From contig CACNAV010000005.1 of NCBI GenBank assembly GCA_902618535.1, positions 58,357 through 122,356 on the forward strand: 64,000 bases of DNA, written 5' to 3'. This DNA is from an uncultured Alphaproteobacteria bacterium. Lineage in GTDB: Bacteria > Pseudomonadota > Alphaproteobacteria > Methylaequorales > Methylaequoraceae. The notes below the pieces were generated by a model. It was not told the DNA's origin. It did no database searches and saw only the letters and a list, made by a program, of their open reading frames with translations. This document shows positions 53,764-61,426 of the stretch, one piece after another; positions within the stretch are counted from its first letter, which is position 1; each line of letters starts with the position of its first letter. Made by a program: the position numbers and the translations under genes.

Positions 53764-56536
53764 CCTCATCCCAGTTTATACCTAAACCCAAATCAACTTT
53801 AATTGGTACTTTTAAATCTAAAAAATTATTATGAGAATTACTCATTATTGTTGGAATGTTGTGTTTCATTATATTAATCTCATTTTGCGGCACCTCAAAG
53901 ATAAGTTCATCATGAACTTGAATAAGCATTTTAGACATAAGTTTTTCTTTTGTTAAAAACTTATAAATTTTTGGCATGGCTAATTTTATTAAATCCGCAG
54001 CTCCACCTTGAATTGGTGCATTAATAGCAGAGCGTTCTGCAAAATTTCTTCTATTAGCCACTTTGTCATTTATAAAAGGTATAAATATCCTTCTCCCAAA
54101 TGGAGTGGCTACATAACCTTTACTACGACAATCTTTGACTGTTTTATCCATATATTCCTTTATTCCCGGATATTTTTTAAAATAACTTTCGATGTACTGC
54201 TTTGCCTCGGAATTTGATATATCTAGTTGTGCAGAAAGTCCGTAAGGTGAAATTCCATAAATGATTCCAAAATTTATCGTCTTTGCTTTTCTTCTTAAAT
54301 CTGAATTAAGTGATGCTTTATCAACCTGAAAAACATCCATAGCTGTAACGCTATGAATATCTTCATTTTTTTGAAATGCATTTAAAAGAGAATCTACATT
54401 GGCAACATGTGCTAATATTCTTAGTTCAACTTGTGAATAATCCACTGAGAAAATAAAATGATTAGGTGAGGCTATAAAGGCTTTTCTAATTTTTCTTCCT
54501 TCAGCTGTTTTAATAGGAATATTTTGGAGATTTGGATCATTTGAGGAAAGCCTGCCTGTCAATGTACTTGCCATACCAAAAGAAGTATGAATCCTAGAAG
54601 TTTTTTTACTTTTTCTTGATAGTAAACCTTCGCAATAAGTGCTCTTAAGTTTAGAAAATTGACGCCACTCAAGGACATATTCAGCAATCAAAAATTTTTC
54701 AGACTTTAGTTTTTCTAAAATTTTAACATCAGTTTGATAGTTACCACTCTTTCCTCTTTTTCCATAAGGTAACTTTAGTTTTGAGAAGAGAATCTCTCCA
54801 AGCTGTTTTGGGGAACCAACATTAAAATTCTCTTCACTTATTTCAAAAATCTTTTTTTCTATATTTTTTATTTTTTTTGAAAATTCAGATGTTAAAAAAA
54901 TAAGATGTTCATTGTTTATTTTACATCCATTAATTTCCATTAAAGCTATAATCTCAATCAAAGGCTTTTCGAAATAAAAATAAAACTCATAGAGCTTACT
55001 CTTAAAAAGTTCCTTTTTTAAAATTTCCCATAATCTAAAAGTAACATCTGAGTCCTCAGCCGCATATTCTTTTGCAGCATCAATGTCAACTTCACTAAAA
55101 CACACCTTTTTTTTATCTACAATTGTAACATCAGAAAACTTCTTTGTGGAATGAGAAAGGTAATCTGAAGATAATTCGTCTAAATTGTGTCCTCTGTAAC
55201 CAGTTCTAAGTACATACGACATCAACATGGTGTCATCCATATTTTTTGTGACTATTCCCATATTTCTGAGAATAATAAAATCGTATTTTATATTTTGCCC
55301 AATCTTTAGTACCGACTCATCCTCAAGAATTGGTCCAACTAAATTTATAAAGCTTTGAATTTCTATTTGTTTACATTTTTCACTTTTATGCTTTAGGGGA
55401 ATATAACATGCCTCACTATTCTCCACTGACATTGAAAAACCTATAATTTCTGCATCAACTGCATTAAGAGAAGTGGTTTCACAATCAATAGCAACTATTC
55501 CTTTTGATTCAACAAAATTACACCATCTCTTTAAAGACTTTTCATCCTCTATAAGTTCATATTTTTTTTTATTAACAGGCTCTCTATTTATAGTTAAAAA
55601 GCCTCTTTTTTCTAATTTTTCATCATTATTTTTCGAGTCATTTTCTCTCAAACCAAATTTTGAAATCACGCTTGATTTAATTTTGTTAAATTCCATGTCT
55701 TCAAGAAATGCTACTAACTTTTTTACATCCATTGGTTCGTATGATAACTCATTAATTGATATAGGAAGCTCAACATCATCTTTAAGAGTAACCAGTTGCT
55801 TTGAGATTTTTATAATTTCTTTGTTTTCCTCTAGACTAGCTCTTCTCTTTTCTTGTTTAATCTCGTGGGTGTTTTTCAATAAATTTTCAATAGAGTCATA
55901 TTCATTTATTAATAAAGAAGCTGTCTTCGGGCCAATACCGGGAGCCCCAGGAATATTGTCAGATGAATCTCCTGCTAAAGCTTGTACATCAATTACTTTA
56001 TCTGGGAAAACTCCAAATTTTTCAAAAACTGTTTCTTTTGTAACTTCCTTTTTTTTTATTGGGTCTATTATTGAGACGTTATCTTTTAATAATTGCATTA
56101 AGTCTTTATCCGAAGAAATAATTGTAACGCTTTTACCAACTTTGGAAGCTGCTTTAGAATATGATGCTATAAGATCATCCGCTTCAAAGCCCTGAGATTG
56201 AATTGACTTTAAGTTAAAAAAGTCCGGAACTTTCTTAATAATATCAAATTGAGGTATCAAATCTTCAGGAGGATCTGACCTATTTGCTTTATATTCAGAA
56301 TAAATGGAATTTCTAAAAGTATCTCTTGCTGCATCAAAAATTACAACAATTGAAACTTTACCTCCTTTTTCTATTTGAATGTCATCAATCAGCTTTAATA
56401 ACATATTGCAAAAACCAAAAATTGCATTTACAGGTAGTCCATCAGATCTATGCATTGGAGGAAGAGCATAATATGCTCTAAAAATATAACCTGAACCATC
56501 CACTAAAACTAGCTCATTACTGTTTGACATCTTCAT
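53756..56536 (-). CDS. polA: DNA polymerase I
   Basis: The 926-residue product is full length with three domains. The 5'-3' exonuclease (1-300) has 'LVDGSGYIFRAYYALPP', 'GFEADDLIASY', 'SSDKDLMQLL' and 'GPKTASLL'. The 3'-5' exonuclease is active by motif ('AIDCETTSL', 'YAAEDSDVTFRL'). The polymerase has motif A 'DYSQVELRILAHV', motif B 'RRKAKTINFGIIYG' and motif C 'IQVHDELIFEV'. It fills gaps and removes RNA primers. The ATG overlaps the stop of the zinc-finger gene upstream (ATGA). Confidence 0.97.
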   Translation of the reverse strand: MKMSNSNELVLVDGSGYIFRAYYALPPMHRSDGLPVNAIFGFCNMLLKLIDDIQIEKGGKVSIVVIFDAARDTFRNSIYSEYKANRSDPPEDLIPQFDIIKKVPDFFNLKSIQSQGFEADDLIASYSKAASKVGKSVTIISSDKDLMQLLKDNVSIIDPIKKKEVTKETVFEKFGVFPDKVIDVQALAGDSSDNIPGAPGIGPKTASLLINEYDSIENLLKNTHEIKQEKRRASLEENKEIIKISKQLVTLKDDVELPISINELSYEPMDVKKLVAFLEDMEFNKIKSSVISKFGLRENDSKNNDEKLEKRGFLTINREPVNKKKYELIEDEKSLKRWCNFVESKGIVAIDCETTSLNAVDAEIIGFSMSVENSEACYIPLKHKSEKCKQIEIQSFINLVGPILEDESVLKIGQNIKYDFIILRNMGIVTKNMDDTMLMSYVLRTGYRGHNLDELSSDYLSHSTKKFSDVTIVDKKKVCFSEVDIDAAKEYAAEDSDVTFRLWEILKKELFKSKLYEFYFYFEKPLIEIIALMEINGCKINNEHLIFLTSEFSKKIKNIEKKIFEISEENFNVGSPKQLGEILFSKLKLPYGKRGKSGNYQTDVKILEKLKSEKFLIAEYVLEWRQFSKLKSTYCEGLLSRKSKKTSRIHTSFGMASTLTGRLSSNDPNLQNIPIKTAEGRKIRKAFIASPNHFIFSVDYSQVELRILAHVANVDSLLNAFQKNEDIHSVTAMDVFQVDKASLNSDLRRKAKTINFGIIYGISPYGLSAQLDISNSEAKQYIESYFKKYPGIKEYMDKTVKDCRSKGYVATPFGRRIFIPFINDKVANRRNFAERSAINAPIQGGAADLIKLAMPKIYKFLTKEKLMSKMLIQVHDELIFEVPQNEINIMKHNIPTIMSNSHNNFLDLKVPIKVDLGLGINWDEAN

Positions 56537-56694
56537 TTTTTTTTAAATTTTGCACCACAATACGGACAAACTACAACTCCACCTGAAGTTAAATCCAAAA
56601 AAACTTTGGGATGAGAGTCATGAGAATCAACACCCTGACAGCTAATGGTATCTACTTCAGTGTAGGTGATATCAAGTTCAAAATTAAGAGTCAT
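56533..56694 (-). CDS. zf-CHCC zinc-finger domain protein (NDUFS6-like)
   Basis: This 53-residue protein has the CHCC zinc-binding pattern: Cys19 ('ISCQG'), His in 'DSHDSHPKV', and Cys43/Cys46 in 'VVCPYCGAKF'. The family is related to the zinc domain of mitochondrial complex I subunit NDUFS6 and is common as a short stand-alone protein in alphaproteobacteria, often near polA. The start ATG is at 56694; its TGA overlaps the polA ATG by 4 bp. The role is unknown, but coupling to polA is fixed by the overlap. Confidence 0.88.
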   Translation of the reverse strand: MTLNFELDITYTEVDTISCQGVDSHDSHPKVFLDLTSGGVVVCPYCGAKFKKK

Positions 56695-56744
56695 TGTAAT
56701 TTAATAGTTAAGTGTATATTTTAATATAACTATAATTCAAAGAA

Positions 56745-57659
56745 ATGAAAAATAAAATTATTGATGTTAAAGGTCTAACAAAAAAATATGGGAATAAAGG
56801 TTCACTAGCATTAGATAACATAGATTTAAAAATAGAACGAGGTAAAATTTTTGGGCTCTTAGGCCCCAATGGGGCAGGGAAAAGCTCATTCATTAATATT
56901 TTATCTGGTCTTTCCAATAAAACATCTGGCAAAGTACTTGTTTGTGGTATTGATCTTGATAAGGACCCTAAGACCATTAGAGGAAATATTGGTGTTGTTC
57001 CCCAAGAAATAAATATTGATCCTTTTTTTACACCACTAGAAATAATGAATATTCAATCAGGTATGTATGGTGTAAAAAAAAAACAAAATAAAAATCTTGA
57101 AATTCTTAAAAACTTAGATCTTCATGAAAAGTCTAATGCTTATTCTAGAAGCTTGTCCGGAGGTATGAAAAGAAGGCTAATGGTAGCTAAGGCTTTAGTC
57201 CATTCACCTACTCTATTAATTTTAGATGAACCCACAGCAGGTGTAGATGTAGAGTTAAGAACTAAATTGTGGAATTATATAAGACTTTTGAACAAAGAAG
57301 GAGTAACTATAATTCTTACGACACATTACCTCAAAGAAGCAGAAATTCTTTGTGATGAGATCGCAGTAATAAATAATGGAAAGGTTATTGCCTGCGACAC
57401 AAAAAATAATCTTCTAAAACTACTTGATGATAAGGAGTTGATAATAGAATTTTCTGACAAAGTAAATTCTGTTCCCCAAAAAATTAAAAAATTTATCATT
57501 TCAAAAGAAGAAAAAAAAGTAGTACTTAAATTCAAAAAAAGTCAAATAAGTACAGCTGAAGTAATTAAAGCATTTGTGGGAAAAAAATTTAAACTAAAAG
57601 AAATTACAACCAAAGAATCAGATTTAGAGGATATATTTATAAAATTATTAAAAGAATAG
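56745..57659 (+). CDS. ABC transporter ATP-binding protein, ABC-2 type
   Basis: This 304-residue ATPase has Walker A 'LLGPNGAGKSSFINIL', Q-loop 'VPQEINIDPFFTP', signature 'RSLSGGMKRRLMVAKALVH', Walker B 'LLILDEPTAGVD' and H-loop 'LTTHYLKEAE'. The 'TPLEIMNIQSGMYGV' segment resembles YadG/NodI-type exporters that work with a separate ABC-2 permease. No permease gene follows; the next gene is an alpha/beta hydrolase that overlaps its end. The partner must be elsewhere, or lost. The C-terminal domain of about 80 residues is of the usual DrrA-like type. Confidence 0.92.
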   Translation: MKNKIIDVKGLTKKYGNKGSLALDNIDLKIERGKIFGLLGPNGAGKSSFINILSGLSNKTSGKVLVCGIDLDKDPKTIRGNIGVVPQEINIDPFFTPLEIMNIQSGMYGVKKKQNKNLEILKNLDLHEKSNAYSRSLSGGMKRRLMVAKALVHSPTLLILDEPTAGVDVELRTKLWNYIRLLNKEGVTIILTTHYLKEAEILCDEIAVINNGKVIACDTKNNLLKLLDDKELIIEFSDKVNSVPQKIKKFIISKEEKKVVLKFKKSQISTAEVIKAFVGKKFKLKEITTKESDLEDIFIKLLKE

Positions 57660-58633
57660 CATTTTTAAAAATTTTACTTCTTGTTCATGGGTGTGTAACT
57701 GGAGTAAACGAGGAATCAATATACTCTGAAAAAATTGTAGAAAAAAAAACTTACTCCAAGTGGGGGAATATTAATACAAGCGAAATTATTATTTTAGCAA
57801 TTCATGGTTACAATGATTACTCAAACTCATTCAAAATTCCTGCAGAATATCTTTCAAAAAGTAATATTTTTATTTTTTCTTTTGATTTGGATGGCTTTGG
57901 TAGAAATGATAACTTTAGCTTTTGGTATCCACTTAGAGTGCACAAACAAGTAATTAAAGAAGAATTATTAAAATTAAAAGAACTATATCCAAAAAAAAAA
58001 ATCATTTTGCTCGGCGAGAGTATGGGAGGTGCGATCATAACAAGTCTGATGACTCATGAAAAAGATCTACCTATTGATGGGGCAGTTCTTGTTGCACCTG
58101 CTATATGGAATTTTACTGAGAAAAATTTTTTTAAGAGTGTATTTATGTCCTTAATATCAAAAGCATTCCCAAATCTTAAAGTTAGCAGCAAAGGATGGGT
58201 TAAAGTTCAGGCAAGTGATAATCAAGAAATGCTCGAAGAGCTATCGGAAGACAAATATTTTATTCATCATCCCAACCTAAAAAGTCTTTATGGAATAATT
58301 GAATTAATGGATGAAAGTTACAAAGATTCTAAAATTTTTTTTTCACAACCTAGCTACAATACTTTAGTTGTAATTCCAATTAAAGATGAAATAGTTCCTC
58401 GTAAACCATTAATTGAATTACTAGAGGCGACTAAAATTAAATCTTATGACTTTTCTTCTCACTTTCTAATCTTTGAATCAAGTTATCATATGATCTTGAG
58501 GGATATGAAAGGTGATAATGTTACAGAAGAAATTAAAAAATGGGTTTTGGAAAGAAAAACAAAAAAGCAAAAAAACTTTAATGAAGTAATTAAAAAGTTA
58601 AAAAATGCGGATTATTATCATATATTAGATTAA
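57647..58633 (+). CDS. Alpha/beta hydrolase with lipoprotein-like signal; start codon not canonical
   Basis: The conserved hydrolase fold needs the segments 'ILAIHGYNDYSNSFKIP' and 'FIFSFDLDGFGRND', the nucleophile elbow 'LLGESMGGAI' (Ser) and later 'IPIKDEIVP' (Asp) and 'SSYHMI' (His). The first of these lies upstream of the first ATG, GTG or TTG in frame (TTG 57887). Open frame continues up past the ABC stop, giving 'KRIAFLKILLLVHGC', a lipoprotein-like signal. The start shown is an ATT at 57647; ATT 57635 or ATA 57656 are alternatives. Homologues are secreted or membrane-bound lysophospholipase-like enzymes; the substrate is unknown. Confidence 0.7.
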   Translation: MKRIAFLKILLLVHGCVTGVNEESIYSEKIVEKKTYSKWGNINTSEIIILAIHGYNDYSNSFKIPAEYLSKSNIFIFSFDLDGFGRNDNFSFWYPLRVHKQVIKEELLKLKELYPKKKIILLGESMGGAIITSLMTHEKDLPIDGAVLVAPAIWNFTEKNFFKSVFMSLISKAFPNLKVSSKGWVKVQASDNQEMLEELSEDKYFIHHPNLKSLYGIIELMDESYKDSKIFFSQPSYNTLVVIPIKDEIVPRKPLIELLEATKIKSYDFSSHFLIFESSYHMILRDMKGDNVTEEIKKWVLERKTKKQKNFNEVIKKLKNADYYHILD

Positions 58634-58634
58634 G

Positions 58635-58886
58635 ATGTTAAAACTAATTATTTTATTTTTTTTATTTTACTCATACAATTACAAGTCTTTTTCTGATGAA
58701 ATAGTACAAGATAGAAACGGTAATTACTTTTTAATGAAAAGTGATGGTACATTTGAAAAGTTGCCCAAACCTAAACAAGGTAACAAATACATTATTAAAA
58801 AAAAAAAAGTTACTAAGAAAAAAAAAAAAATTTTCACTCAACCAGAAAAAAAGGCCAGGACAAGGACCAATACTGGGTACAGATAA
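58635..58886 (+). CDS. Small secreted lysine-rich protein, unknown
   Basis: The 83-residue product has a signal-peptide-like hydrophobic N-terminus (residues 3-15). A short region with 'DRNGNYFLMKSDGTFEKL' follows, then a very basic lysine-rich tail (residues 47-80). The middle segment resembles short repeats in periplasmic proteins that end in basic tails, but I do not recognise a family. It lies 1 bp after the hydrolase stop, and its last base is the first base of the next gene, so it is probably in an operon with both. Confidence 0.6.
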   Translation: MLKLIILFFLFYSYNYKSFSDEIVQDRNGNYFLMKSDGTFEKLPKPKQGNKYIIKKKKVTKKKKKIFTQPEKKARTRTNTGYR

Positions 58887-59104
58887 TGAATGAAGAAAAT
58901 TCAAAGCTTGTTTGGAAAGTTATTCAAAAACATGGTGATTACTTAAAAGATAAACTTATGCCTCATCCACTTCATCCTAAAGGAAGAAACCCGTATGCTC
59001 ATATATGCCAATTAATAAAAAATAATTTTCAAGAATCTTACAAAGATATTTCAGATGAAAAATTAAATAAGCTGGTTAGTTTTATTAAAAATATTAAGAA
59101 CTAA
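58886..59104 (+). CDS. Conserved small protein of unknown function with HPLHPKGRNPYAH motif
   Basis: The 72-residue soluble protein has a helical N-terminus 'LVWKVIQKHGDYLKDKL', the motif 'PHPLHPKGRNPYAHI' and a C-terminal helix. I recall similar small proteins with a 'HPHHPKGRNPYAH' block in other alphaproteobacteria, without known function. The His/Pro-rich block could bind a metal or a nucleotide (inference). It overlaps the preceding gene by one base, and a structured-RNA candidate follows 6 bp downstream. Confidence 0.65.
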   Translation: MNEENSKLVWKVIQKHGDYLKDKLMPHPLHPKGRNPYAHICQLIKNNFQESYKDISDEKLNKLVSFIKNIKN

Positions 59105-59110
59105 TTGAAC

Positions 59111-59163
59111 GGGAAGGTCACTTATCGTATAAGGGAGGAAATATTATGCTGTTCGACCTTCCC
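59111..59163. other. Candidate structured RNA / leader-peptide hairpin
   Basis: A perfect 9-bp inverted repeat GGGAAGGTC (59111-59119) and GACCTTCCC (59155-59163) encloses a 35-nt loop. The loop holds a second hairpin CTTAT-CGT-ATAAG (59121-59133) and a strong Shine-Dalgarno GGAGG (59134-59138), 7 nt before an ATG at 59146. That ATG opens a 6-codon frame (M-L-F-D-L-P, stop at 59164-59166) covering the 3' arm of the outer stem. The G+C content and symmetry stand out from the AT-rich surroundings. No T-run follows the stem directly, so it is not a standard terminator. Read on the reverse strand, the loop exposes CCTCC. Confidence 0.5.
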
Positions 59164-59297
59164 TAGTGTCCAATTTTTGACATTTATCAAAAACATAGAT
59201 AACTAAGCAAGTTTTATACCAGTACTGATTAATTGGATAATATAAATTTTTAACTGTTCAAAGTTTTTTAAAATAAATTAATATAGCCACACTTTAA

Positions 59298-59723
59298 ATG
59301 CACAATTTTCAATTAACATATGCCGCTTTTCTATTTCCAGCGATACCACTTATGATGATTTCTTTTGGCAACAGATATACCTCTCTGAGCAAATTAATTC
59401 GTAAGATTCATGACGAATTCATCAATAAAAAAATTTCACCTAATGATAAATCTGCTTCAAGGTATTTCGCACAGATCCAAATACTTAATAAAAGACTAAG
59501 ATATGTTAAACTTATGCAGTTCTTTTCAGGAATTTCTTTTTTTTTAAATTTATTTACCATACTAGTTGGTATTTATTTTCTAGATATTTCATTAATATTA
59601 TTTATAACAGCGCTTGTTTTCTTCGCGTTAGCAATTTGTGTATTCCTAATTGAAATCAACATAAGTACCAAGGCATTAAGAACTCATTTAGAGGATCTTG
59701 AAGGTTTAGATGAAAATTATTAG
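59298..59723 (+). CDS. DUF2721 family membrane protein
   Basis: The 141-residue membrane protein begins with the DUF2721 pattern 'AAFLFPAIPLMMISFGNRY', followed by a cytoplasmic helical part ('LSKLIRKIHDEF', 'IQILNKRLRYVK') and two more transmembrane helices at about 80-125. The family is common in proteobacteria and has no known function. It lies 3 bp upstream of the peptide transporter gene and about 130 bp downstream of the structured-RNA candidate. Confidence 0.87.
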   Translation: MHNFQLTYAAFLFPAIPLMMISFGNRYTSLSKLIRKIHDEFINKKISPNDKSASRYFAQIQILNKRLRYVKLMQFFSGISFFLNLFTILVGIYFLDISLILFITALVFFALAICVFLIEINISTKALRTHLEDLEGLDENY

Positions 59724-59726
59724 CAT

Positions 59727-61052
59727 ATGTTTGTTTCTATAAGTAAAATTAATCATCATCCTAAGGGGTTAGTCGTCCTATTTTTTACAGAACTGTGGGA
59801 ACGTTTTAGTTATTACGGAATGAGGGCAATACTTGTTCTTTATTTAATTTCGGATTTTAATGATAAAAACCCAGGATTGGGTTGGTCGAATAAAGAGGCA
59901 ATAATACTTTACGGTTGGTATACCGCACTTGTTTATTTAGCGTGTATCCCTGGAGGCATAATTGGGGATAGATATATAACTAGTAAAAACTCAGTTTTAT
60001 ATGGAGGATTTTTATTATGTGCAGGACATTTCACATTGGCTTTCCAAAATGAATTATGTTTTTTTACAGGGTTGACCTTAATCATACTTGGTGTTGGACT
60101 TTTAAAACCAAATATTTCAACCCTAGTTGGACATCTTTATAAAGTTAACGATCTAAGAAGAGACCAAGGGTTTACTATTTTTTATGTAGGAATAAATATT
60201 GGTGCTTTTTTAGCAAGTATTTTAGTAGGTTATGTGGGAGAGGTTTTTGGATGGCATTATGGTTTTTCATTAGCTGGCTTTGGCATGCTTTTAGGACAAA
60301 TTTCTTTTATCATGGGAAAAAAAAATATTGTTGAAGTTTCGAAAGAAATTTCCCCAAAAAATACTTTCTCTCTAAAAACTAAAAAATACAAGTTTTCTTC
60401 AATTGAATTAGATAGAGTAAAACTTATTCTAATATCGTCTTTAATTTTAGTAATTTTCTGGGCTTCATTTGAACAGGCAGGAGGTTTACTAAACATATTT
60501 GCTTATGAAAAAACAAATAGATATCTCTCCTTTTTGAATATGGAAATCCCGGCTAGTTGGTTCCAATCAATTAATCCGCTTCTAATTATAGTTTTAGGCT
60601 ATAGCGTTTCTGTATTTTGGATGTTTTTAAAAAAAAAGAATATGCTAGCGACATCTATTTTTAAAATTTCAATAGGAATAATTATAATGGGATTAGGGTT
60701 CATTTTTATGGTTTTTGCATCCGTTGAGTCAGAAGTTTACGGAAAATCTTCAATGTATTGGCTATTTTTTGCCTACTTATTTTTTACAATTGGTGAGCTA
60801 TGCGCCTCACCTGTAATTTTATCATATATCACAAAATTATCTCCTAAAAAACTGACAGCCAGTATCATGGGGATCTATTTTGCGACAATTGGTCTTGGAA
60901 ATAAAATTGCTGGTATTATAGGGCAGTATTCTCAAGCCTTAGGTGAAAAAGTAATATTTTTAGGTATTACAGTAATCTGTGTTTTTGTGGGAGGTTTTGT
61001 TATAATAATGCATAAAAGATTAATTAGGCTTTCTCATGGTGTTGATGATTAA
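59727..61052 (+). CDS. Peptide transporter, POT/PTR family (MFS)
   Basis: This 441-residue polytopic transporter has the PTR2 signature 'FFTELWERFSYYGMRAILVLYL', including the E-x-x-E-R motif for proton coupling. 'GGIIGDRYITSK' (MFS loop) and 'FTIFYVGINIGAF' (second PTR signature) follow, with 'SFEQAGGLLNIFA' in the C-terminal half. It imports di- and tripeptides with protons, which would feed the M32 peptidase. Length is close to bacterial DtpT types. Confidence 0.93.
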   Translation: MFVSISKINHHPKGLVVLFFTELWERFSYYGMRAILVLYLISDFNDKNPGLGWSNKEAIILYGWYTALVYLACIPGGIIGDRYITSKNSVLYGGFLLCAGHFTLAFQNELCFFTGLTLIILGVGLLKPNISTLVGHLYKVNDLRRDQGFTIFYVGINIGAFLASILVGYVGEVFGWHYGFSLAGFGMLLGQISFIMGKKNIVEVSKEISPKNTFSLKTKKYKFSSIELDRVKLILISSLILVIFWASFEQAGGLLNIFAYEKTNRYLSFLNMEIPASWFQSINPLLIIVLGYSVSVFWMFLKKKNMLATSIFKISIGIIIMGLGFIFMVFASVESEVYGKSSMYWLFFAYLFFTIGELCASPVILSYITKLSPKKLTASIMGIYFATIGLGNKIAGIIGQYSQALGEKVIFLGITVICVFVGGFVIIMHKRLIRLSHGVDD

Positions 61053-61063
61053 TTATTTTTTTA

Positions 61064-61140
61064 GCGCCCGTAGCTCAACTGGATAGAGCATTTGATTTCG
61101 GCTCAAAAGGTTAAGGGTTCGAATCCTTTCGGGCGCGCCA
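61064..61140 (+). tRNA. tRNA-Arg(TCG)
   Basis: This 77-nt cloverleaf has acceptor GCGCCCG/CGGGCGC, D-arm GCTCAACTGGATAGAGC, anticodon stem TTTGA/TCAAA around loop TTTCGGC (anticodon TCG), T-arm with GGTTCGAATCC, discriminator G and encoded CCA. It reads CGA codons. Confidence 0.96.
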
Positions 61141-61202
61141 GAATGCTGCTGAAAATTAAAGTTTGAGTTAATCTTTGAATTTTATAGTTTTAATAATTAA
61201 AA

Positions 61203-61424
61203 ATGAGTCTTTCTGTGAAGCTAGTTTTTAAAAGTAATAATTTAGTTGAAATAAGTTGGGTAAAATATATTTTGGGCTCCAATGATATTGAGTTTTTTGT
61301 TTTAGATGAGCTCATGTCAATTAATGAGGGGAATATCTCGGCTATACCGATTAGAATTCTTGTAAAAGACAATTTTGTTAATAAAGCAAAAAAACTTCTT
61401 GATGATGAGCTAAACAAACTATGA
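61203..61424 (+). CDS. DUF2007 putative signal-transducing protein
   Basis: This 73-residue ferredoxin-like-fold protein has 'VKLVFKSNNLVEISWVKYIL', 'FFVLDELM' and 'IPIRILVKDNFVNKAKKLL', the standard DUF2007 layout (beta-alpha-beta with a C-terminal helix). The family resembles the PII fold and is sometimes annotated as signal-transducing, but its ligand is not known. It is convergent with the peptidase gene (2 bp apart). Confidence 0.85.
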   Translation: MSLSVKLVFKSNNLVEISWVKYILGSNDIEFFVLDELMSINEGNISAIPIRILVKDNFVNKAKKLLDDELNKL

Positions 61425-61426
61425 CT

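Noticed and set aside
55473..56195. A 240-codon frame antisense to polA
   Set aside because: It is covered by conserved polA sequence on the other strand; the serine/phenylalanine-rich translation is what antisense AT-rich coding DNA gives.
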